From Promethearchaeota archaeon (GTDB lineage Archaea > Asgardarchaeota > Lokiarchaeia > Sigynarchaeales > SOKP01): a stretch of 12,295 nucleotides of DNA. Location: positions 1 to 12,295 of the forward strand of contig JAUWBH010000179.1 in assembly GCA_030605085.1 (NCBI GenBank), in the 5' to 3' direction. This document shows, in pieces, positions 7,886 to 12,295 of this stretch. The translations under genes and the position numbers were made by a program. Position 1 is the stretch's first letter. Each line of letters begins with the position of its first letter. A model generated the notes under the pieces. It saw only the letters and a program-made list of their open reading frames with translations. It was not told the DNA's origin and did no database searches.

Positions 7886-7913
7886 CTACTACCTTTTGGT
7901 AGTAGTAGTTCAC
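7886..7913 (+). ncRNA. right-end hairpin of the TnpB element, possible omega-RNA 3' end
   Basis: CTACTACC and GGTAGTAG form a perfect 8-bp stem with a TTTT loop, followed by TAGTTCAC. In TnpB elements the guide RNA covers the 3' end of tnpB and the right end, and the guide is the flanking DNA just outside. If the end is at TTCAC, the guide would begin near 7914. Expression is not shown. Confidence 0.4.
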
Positions 7914-7963
7914 AGAATGATTTTGAATATACATTAAAAAAATAATAGAAATTAAATATTGAC

Positions 7964-7984
7964 CATTAAAACAAGGTTTTAATG
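7964..7984. terminator. 9-bp perfect hairpin downstream of the minus-strand zinc-ribbon gene
   Basis: CATTAAAAC and GTTTTAATG pair perfectly around a 3-base AAG loop. It lies about 90 bases past the minus-strand stop at 8073 and is followed on that strand by an AT-rich tract. It may mark the 3' end of that transcript or be a chance AT-rich stem. The rest of 7914-8072 holds no gene that I can see. Confidence 0.3.
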
Positions 7985-8072
7985 ACGCACATCTTGTTGT
8001 AGTTTCTTTAAGCAAATATTAGGGATAGTAAAATCTTCTGAATAATAAAAAGATGAGATTTAGAGTTTAAGT

Positions 8073-8414
8073 TCATTCTTCTGTTTTATAATCATCGAAA
8101 TTGTAGTACCATTTTACTGGTTTAGTGCCTTGTGTTTTCCTTGCTTCTTCTAACCCGTTATAAAAGTTATCGTTATGATCTCGTAAGTGAAATTCATAAC
8201 CGCAGTTAGCACATTTTGTAGTTGTAGTTTTTAACCAATACTGAGGGTTAGAGAAATCGAGAACTACTTTATTTAACTTTCCGTCCTTTGTTTCTAAATA
8301 GCTTTCAAGTGGAAGCCTAAATCTGACTGATGTACTTCCGCAATTGGGACATTTACCGCAAGAAGCGATGTATTTGACTTCTGGCATCCTTAAACCTGAT
8401 TCTTCTTCTGTCAT
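8073..8414 (-). CDS. small zinc-ribbon protein of unknown function
   Basis: The 113-residue product has CPNCG (Cys22, Cys25, with Cys19 just ahead) and CANCG (Cys68, Cys71). This is a two-knuckle zinc ribbon with about 40 residues between knuckles, ending in an aromatic and acidic tail (VKWYYNFDDYKTEE). Ribbons of this kind occur in transcription, nucleic-acid and protein-binding factors, and nothing here singles one out. I take the ATG at 8414 because AGAAGGTGA lies about seven bases upstream. The longer ATG at 8483 would add 23 mostly hydrophobic residues and has no ribosome site. No partner gene is adjacent, as the neighbours are the TnpB remnant and a divergent gene. Confidence 0.7.
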   Translation of the reverse strand: MTEEESGLRMPEVKYIASCGKCPNCGSTSVRFRLPLESYLETKDGKLNKVVLDFSNPQYWLKTTTTKCANCGYEFHLRDHNDNFYNGLEEARKTQGTKPVKWYYNFDDYKTEE

Positions 8415-8459
8415 ATATATTTCACCTTCTAATATCTTAAAAAATATTAAAACTGTGGC

Positions 8460-8480
8460 AAATACCTCCTTAGGGTATTT
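8460..8480 (-). promoter_or_regulatory. leader hairpin carrying an AAGGAGG in the zinc-ribbon gene
   Basis: AAATACC and GGTATTT form a 7-bp stem around a 7-base loop. On the minus strand the strong Shine-Dalgarno-like AAGGAGG starts in the loop and runs into the stem. No start codon at suitable spacing opens a sensible frame, so its purpose is unclear. Confidence 0.3.
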
Positions 8481-8495
8481 CATTAAATTTACTTA

Positions 8496-8511
8496 ATAAT
8501 GTAAACATTAT
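8496..8511 (-). promoter_or_regulatory. 16-base palindrome upstream of the zinc-ribbon gene
   Basis: ATAATGT and ACATTAT flank an AA spacer, an inverted repeat upstream of the minus-strand gene and far from the plus-strand one. It has the form of a dimeric regulator site. AT-rich DNA makes such palindromes fairly often. Confidence 0.3.
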
Positions 8512-8590
8512 ATTAAAATTCTTTAAAAATTCTTATAATTGTGTATTAACCATATTAATAAAGATTAATGAATTAAATTTCTAATAAAAA

Positions 8591-8632
8591 AATGCTTCTT
8601 TAAAATAATTTAATGCTTCTTTAAAATTTCAT
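8591..8632 (+). repeat. two copies of a 21-bp direct repeat
   Basis: AATGCTTCTTTAAAAT occurs at 8591-8606 and again at 8612-8627, with a period of 21. It sits in the divergent spacer between the zinc-ribbon gene and the three-ORF block. Direct repeats two helical turns apart could be a regulator site or a slippage product. I see no gene in 8484-8699. Confidence 0.65.
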
Positions 8633-8702
8633 AGAATTTATAGTAGACTGCCATCAAAAAAGCTCTCCTGTGAAAAATTAGAAAATTCGATTTCATTTTT
8701 TG

Positions 8703-8713
8703 TTTAAATATAA
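8703..8713 (+). promoter_or_regulatory. TATA box of the three-ORF block
   Basis: TTTAAATATAA is a close match to the archaeal TATA box and is centred about 25 bases before the ATG at 8733. That spacing predicts a transcript starting at or next to the ATG, so a leaderless mRNA. Confidence 0.5.
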
Positions 8714-8732
8714 CGAAAAAAAATACAATCTC

Positions 8733-9401
8733 ATGAAAGAAAATTTTAATAATTTCATTAGTCTTCACGATATTTTTGACAAGCCCTCCCTATTAGATTA
8801 TGAAGAGGATTCTGAATTTCTCGAGTGGTGTTCGATGGAAGGTTTTGAGCGAATAAGTGAGCTTTCAAGGCAGATGCGCACATTTCTTAACTATAAAAGT
8901 GCAATCATTCGCTTTAGATATTCAGAAACTCGGGAGGGCGATAATACCTTCAAAAAAGATTCGATAATGAAGTGGGAAGGCGAACTCTTCTCGTTAGCTT
9001 CACGACATGCATCGTTACTGAAAGGAATTGGAATAGAGGAGAGAACAGTAAGAGAAAAGTTATATATTCTAATAGAAAGAGTAAAGGCTCAACCAAATGA
9101 CTTTGAAAAAAACCTCTTGAAAGGGATTAAACAGCTCGGTGGTAAAATTTGGAAAATACTTCATGCTCTTTCGGAATTAGAAATTCATCATCACCCCTGG
9201 TTATTCCACATGGCGATTAAAATTGCATGTATTTCGTGTAGCGCTGAAAGTGCATTGTTTTGGCCATTTTCACATTTCTACGAAGAATTGAAACGGAATT
9301 ACCTGCAATTAGAGAAAGAACTATCGGGATTACTTCAATTAAGTGGGGAAGAGCAATTTGAAGCAAAGAAAAAGATGAGGCGGGTGAGAATCTTAGAATG
9401 A
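8733..9401 (+). CDS. all-helical protein of unknown function, first ORF of the accessory block
   Basis: I do not recognise the 222-residue product. It appears to be mostly amphipathic helices with many charged residues, no signal peptide and no clear membrane span. The section around EIHHHPWLFHMAIKIACISC (about 150-169) is more hydrophobic and holds three consecutive His and two nearby Cys. The tail is basic (KKKMRRVRILE). A TTG at 8700 would add 11 residues, but a good TATA box overlaps that extension, so I prefer the ATG at 8733. The stop overlaps the next start as ATGA, which implies translational coupling and a shared role with the zinc protein that follows. Confidence 0.7.
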   Translation: MKENFNNFISLHDIFDKPSLLDYEEDSEFLEWCSMEGFERISELSRQMRTFLNYKSAIIRFRYSETREGDNTFKKDSIMKWEGELFSLASRHASLLKGIGIEERTVREKLYILIERVKAQPNDFEKNLLKGIKQLGGKIWKILHALSELEIHHHPWLFHMAIKIACISCSAESALFWPFSHFYEELKRNYLQLEKELSGLLQLSGEEQFEAKKKMRRVRILE

Positions 9402-9988
9402 TAATGAAGGAAGGTCAAGTAAGCAGAAAAACGGCGAAAGAAGATCGAATTGCGATTTGTCCACACTTTGGATGCACGCATCTTGAGAAGGTCAAGCCTT
9501 TAAAATTCGGCTTCTTTGGATTTCGAAAATATCCGAAGTGTTCAAAACACAAGTCTCCCTTAGTTTTCGTGGATGAGTTTGTCGCGAATTTCCTCCACGC
9601 AGTAAACACATGTTTATTTGACATATCAAGCCTCCCTCCAGAAAACTTGACAAGTTTGATCAAAACAAGAGCCCCAAATGGTTTAAAGGATTTCGTTAAT
9701 GGTTGGATGTATTGTAATCCCATAGGAAGGGGAGCCCAAATCGTTTCTAACTGCATGGATGGTTTATCAAGAGGCTACATGAAATTACTGAGCAAGAAAC
9801 AAAGAAAAACACTTCTAGATGAGAGAAGTTCAAAAAAGCGTAATTGTATGTTACGTTCGGGGTTAAAAAAGATTGCAGATGAATATACAGCTTTCCTACA
9901 AGATCTCCGTGAAAAATCCGAAGTACATTATATTCCAAGAAAATTACGCCCACTTTCAGAGGAGGTGCGAAATATTCTCAAGATATAG
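9398..9988 (+). CDS. CxxxxC/CxxH zinc protein of unknown function, possibly the N-terminal part of a longer protein
   Basis: The 196 residues start with a basic segment and then CPHFGC (21-26) and CSKH (48-51), which together could hold a zinc. Conserved-looking stretches follow: VFVDEFVANFLHAVNTCLFD (56-75) and FVNGWMYCNPIGRGAQIVSN (99-118), then basic helices. I cannot name the family. The ATG overlaps the stop of the preceding ORF, and a second ATG is two codons later. The frame ends at TAG 9986-9988, but the same frame stays open for 20 codons into the ATG of the next ORF, so this may be the front of a single protein cut by a nonsense change. The C-terminus (LRPLSEEVRNILKI) reads as a helix interrupted by the stop. 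Confidence 0.7.
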   Translation: MIMKEGQVSRKTAKEDRIAICPHFGCTHLEKVKPLKFGFFGFRKYPKCSKHKSPLVFVDEFVANFLHAVNTCLFDISSLPPENLTSLIKTRAPNGLKDFVNGWMYCNPIGRGAQIVSNCMDGLSRGYMKLLSKKQRKTLLDERSSKKRNCMLRSGLKKIADEYTAFLQDLREKSEVHYIPRKLRPLSEEVRNILKI

Positions 9989-10048
9989 TTAAAAAGTCAT
10001 TTAAAAGAAATTCAAGCGGCAAATGGTAAAAAAAGAAGAGAATCACTC

Positions 10049-12133
10049 ATGCAAGATGAATTTCTTCCAATGCTTAAAGAAGAGTACGACAAAATCCTTC
10101 ACGCGGGAACATGTACATCACTATTGGGCAAATCTCCCGCAATAGTAACAAAAGGAGTTTCTCCATTTGAGCTTTTTTCAGCCTATCATGAATTTTTAAA
10201 AGCTGAGTTGTGTAGGGAATTAAAAAAAAAAGATGTAAAATCATTATTAGAAGAATCTGAAGATGCTGAAATAGCAATAGTAGACGATTTTGATAATGCA
10301 CCTCAGAATGCATTGTGTTTGGAAAAATTACAAACGGGAATTTCAGAAAAAAAAGTGGACGATAAAAAGATAGATGTAAATAGTTCTACAACGAAATATA
10401 AAAAGACTTTCAATGATTATAAGTTGAAAGATTATGCTCAGTACTTAAAAACAGAAATAGATAATAAATTAAATAATATATTGGACTTAGAAGGGAAATA
10501 TGGTCCAACCGTAGTTCAATTAATACAGCAAAAATATAAGGATTATGTGAAGAGTTTCTACAATAAAGGAATATTCTATTCAAAAATTCTCAGTAAGATT
10601 GGTTTAAAGCAGAAACGAATAATCAGAAATAAATTAATCAGCAATCTTGCTAATGAACTTAGATATATTACAACATATCTAAAAGAAGTTTTAGAACTAA
10701 GATCAAGAGACGCGCCAAATCCAAATCAATTAACGATGATTGGGTATAGAGGTTTTGTAGTATTCCTACAAAAAAATAATATAGACTTTTCACAAGTAGC
10801 AAAAGCAGCGGGATTAGAATACCGTAGCTGGCGAACAGACTTGCTCAATTATTATGACATGTTAGAGTTAGCAAGAATAAAAAGTGTTGTTTTTCCTTAT
10901 ACACATAAGGAATTTGAAGAAAAAATGAAAAACCGTATCACATCCCCGAGCCATGTAACTTTTAAATGGCAATGTCCTAGACATGGTGAATGGGGAACGT
11001 CTTATCAAACTTTAAAAGATTCAAAATTTGGATGTCCAGTATGCTATAGAGAGTCCACAGAAATTACTTACGATGACTGTATTAGACTTGGAAAATCTAA
11101 AGGCGTAGAATTTGCAATGAACCCTACCGAATTCAAAGAGGTAATAGAGAATGAAAGACGCGAAGCTGAAAGAAAAGGAATAAATCCAAAAAGACCTAAT
11201 CACATAAAACTCAAATGGCGTTGCAGGGAGCATGGTGAATGGGAAACGTCTTATCAAACTCTTAAGATTTCAAAAATTGGATGTCCGATATGCGGGCTTG
11301 AATACTGGCAAGGACAAGTCTCAGTTGATTATGAAGATTTTATAGAATTAGGAGATTCAAGAATTGATTTAGAGTTTCCTCTAGCCCGTGAACAATTCGA
11401 TAAAATAATAGCAAATAGTATAACACCTCCCTCGACAATACAATTCCCTTGGACTTGTAGCATTGATTCAAGTCACAGAACTTGGCATGCACCTTACAGT
11501 AGAATTAAGTTGGGTCACGGATGCCCGTTATGTGGTGAGAAAATAAAAACAATCGGAACCTTACTCCATCCTATTCTTGAATTTAATAGTGTAAAATATC
11601 TTAGATTGAAAGATTGCGAAGTTGATTATGAAACTAGTATAGCTAAGGGCATAGGATTTAGACCTGACCTTTTAATAAAAAGAGATAATGCCTTTAAATT
11701 TAATGTCGAGAATCACCAATCAGTTGTACAATTTCCTTATAAAATTGAAAGAATTTCTGTTGACTTTACTCTTGGATTAACCCCAATATCTGTTCTGGGT
11801 AAGTGTTTTAAAAATTATCAAGATAAAGCGAGATACTTAATTACTGTTTTATTGCGCGAGGGAAGTATTCGAACTGCTTCAAGTTATGAAAGAATAATTT
11901 CAAATTCTCAGAACATTCGATCTTATGAACATGGAGATAAACACATCAAAGTAATCAATTTTAGTGGTTTTATAGAATTCTTAGGACAATTCACTAATAC
12001 AGACGAATGGAAATGTATATCTAATATGACACAAGCTGTGAATTTAGCATTAAGAGCAATAAGATCGACTAGAGCATTTAACAATTTGATAAATCTCAGC
12101 AGAAGTTATTCTAGATTATTAAAAAATCTCTGA
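10049..12133 (+). CDS. multi-zinc-finger protein with a putative PD-(D/E)XK-like C-terminal domain
   Basis: Residues 1-60 (LKEEYDKILHAGTCTSLLGK and on) are followed by an acidic, low-complexity linker (about 66-115) and a helical part (116-280). Three related modules then follow. Each ends in W-x-C-x(2-5)-H, an aromatic section and GCPxC: Cys309/His312/Cys329/Cys332, Cys392/His395/Cys412/Cys415, and Cys470/His476/Cys492/Cys495. This is the treble-clef pattern often found next to nuclease domains. Residues 500-605 contain HPILE, GIGFRPDLLI, ISVDFTLG and NYQDKARYLITVLL, which resembles a PD-(D/E)XK core with VDFT where ExK is expected. Nuclease activity is therefore a guess. No ribosome site precedes the ATG, and the frame is continuous with the upstream ORF except for one TAG. 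Confidence 0.75.
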   Translation: MQDEFLPMLKEEYDKILHAGTCTSLLGKSPAIVTKGVSPFELFSAYHEFLKAELCRELKKKDVKSLLEESEDAEIAIVDDFDNAPQNALCLEKLQTGISEKKVDDKKIDVNSSTTKYKKTFNDYKLKDYAQYLKTEIDNKLNNILDLEGKYGPTVVQLIQQKYKDYVKSFYNKGIFYSKILSKIGLKQKRIIRNKLISNLANELRYITTYLKEVLELRSRDAPNPNQLTMIGYRGFVVFLQKNNIDFSQVAKAAGLEYRSWRTDLLNYYDMLELARIKSVVFPYTHKEFEEKMKNRITSPSHVTFKWQCPRHGEWGTSYQTLKDSKFGCPVCYRESTEITYDDCIRLGKSKGVEFAMNPTEFKEVIENERREAERKGINPKRPNHIKLKWRCREHGEWETSYQTLKISKIGCPICGLEYWQGQVSVDYEDFIELGDSRIDLEFPLAREQFDKIIANSITPPSTIQFPWTCSIDSSHRTWHAPYSRIKLGHGCPLCGEKIKTIGTLLHPILEFNSVKYLRLKDCEVDYETSIAKGIGFRPDLLIKRDNAFKFNVENHQSVVQFPYKIERISVDFTLGLTPISVLGKCFKNYQDKARYLITVLLREGSIRTASSYERIISNSQNIRSYEHGDKHIKVINFSGFIEFLGQFTNTDEWKCISNMTQAVNLALRAIRSTRAFNNLINLSRSYSRLLKNL
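10963..11296 (+). repeat. internal duplication of a zinc-finger module
   Basis: The stretch beginning CATGGTGAATGGG at 10982 recurs at 11231, a period of 249 bases or 83 codons. By hand alignment about 54 of the first 63 bases agree, including synonymous positions. The third module (to about 11535) is clearly older and does not match well at the DNA level. Confidence 0.8.
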
Positions 12134-12241
12134 TACCTATTATAACTATGAATAGAAAAAAAATATGTGGTAGCAAATTAATCTTAGTTTCCTTTAGCTC
12201 TGTAATTGGCGACAAAAATACCAAAAAGTTGAAAAACATCC

Positions 12242-12295
12242 ATGATCAATTATATAATTATGAATCGACCAACAATTTCAGAAGAATATAAAACC
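12242..12295 (+). CDS. possible start of a gene running off the window
   Basis: From ATG 12242 or the in-frame ATG 12260 the frame is open to the edge, the second giving MNRPTISEEYKT. An AT-rich ATTATATAATT lies just before the second ATG. Only 12 to 18 codons are visible, so this is weak. The stretch 12134-12241 holds no other feature that I can see. Confidence 0.3.
   Translation, partial: MINYIIMNRPTISEEYKT

Larger units (their letters stand above)
6683..7913 (+). mobile_element. IS200/IS605-type element, decayed, tnpB only
   Basis: The span runs from an imperfect hairpin at 6683-6702 (CCATTCC / GGAGTGG) to just past the hairpin at 7886-7905 (TTTT loop) and TTCAC at 7909-7913. Subterminal hairpins and no inverted terminal repeats or obvious target duplication are the IS200/IS605 pattern. 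No tnpA (Y1 transposase) is present. The exact ends are inferred, and the left end is the less certain one. Confidence 0.5.

Noticed and set aside
7695..8015. Minus-strand ORF over the tnpB end
   Set aside because: It overlaps the recognisable tnpB 3' end and right-end hairpin antisense, shows no motif, and is best explained as a shadow frame.
9986..9988. Pyrrolysine codon as the main explanation of the in-frame TAG
   Set aside because: The LRR gene here ends at a TAG that looks like a true stop, no pyl gene is visible, and a simple nonsense change explains the data. I keep it only as an alternative to test.
1..12295. tRNA or rRNA genes
   Set aside because: No cloverleaf with a GTTCRA-type T-loop or conserved rRNA stretch was noticed on either strand by eye.

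Overview
The window is AT-rich, roughly 30% G+C by eye, and looks archaeal. It carries an ADH synthase of the Methanocaldococcus MJ0400 type, a short ERCC4/XPF nuclease with no helicase, frequent TTG starts, oligo-T tracts after genes, and TATA-like boxes close to start codons. A leucine-rich-repeat protein with a built-in Cys-rich module, and the style of the right-hand accessory genes, suggest an Asgard (Lokiarchaeia-like) archaeon. That lineage call is an inference.

Left half, about 1-5500, metabolic and housekeeping genes on the plus strand. A possible C-terminal tail of a gene (2-88) is followed by a long hairpin and a tandem repeat. Then come nadB (L-aspartate oxidase, first step of NAD synthesis), ADH synthase (first step of the archaeal dehydroquinate/aromatic pathway), a subtilisin-family protease with a C-terminal membrane segment, and a small membrane protein of the YdjM/DUF457 type. 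The membrane-protein gene appears to start at an ATT codon. A 14-T run closes this group, and a separate XPF-type nuclease gene follows.

Middle, about 5565-8500. A convergent minus-strand LRR/zinc protein, then a decayed TnpB (IS200/IS605-type) element with a nonsense codon and an internal deletion but an intact-looking right-end hairpin, then a minus-strand zinc-ribbon protein.

Right part, about 8590-12133, an accessory three-ORF block that I cannot assign to a known system. It holds an all-helical protein, a CxxxxC...CxxH zinc protein that overlaps it by ATGA, and a 694-residue protein with three treble-clef-like zinc modules and a putative degenerate PD-(D/E)XK-like C-terminal domain. The second and third ORFs are in the same frame, separated by one TAG and then 20 open codons, so they may once have been one protein of about 900 residues. 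This block is the best candidate for something undescribed. A new ORF may begin at the right edge.
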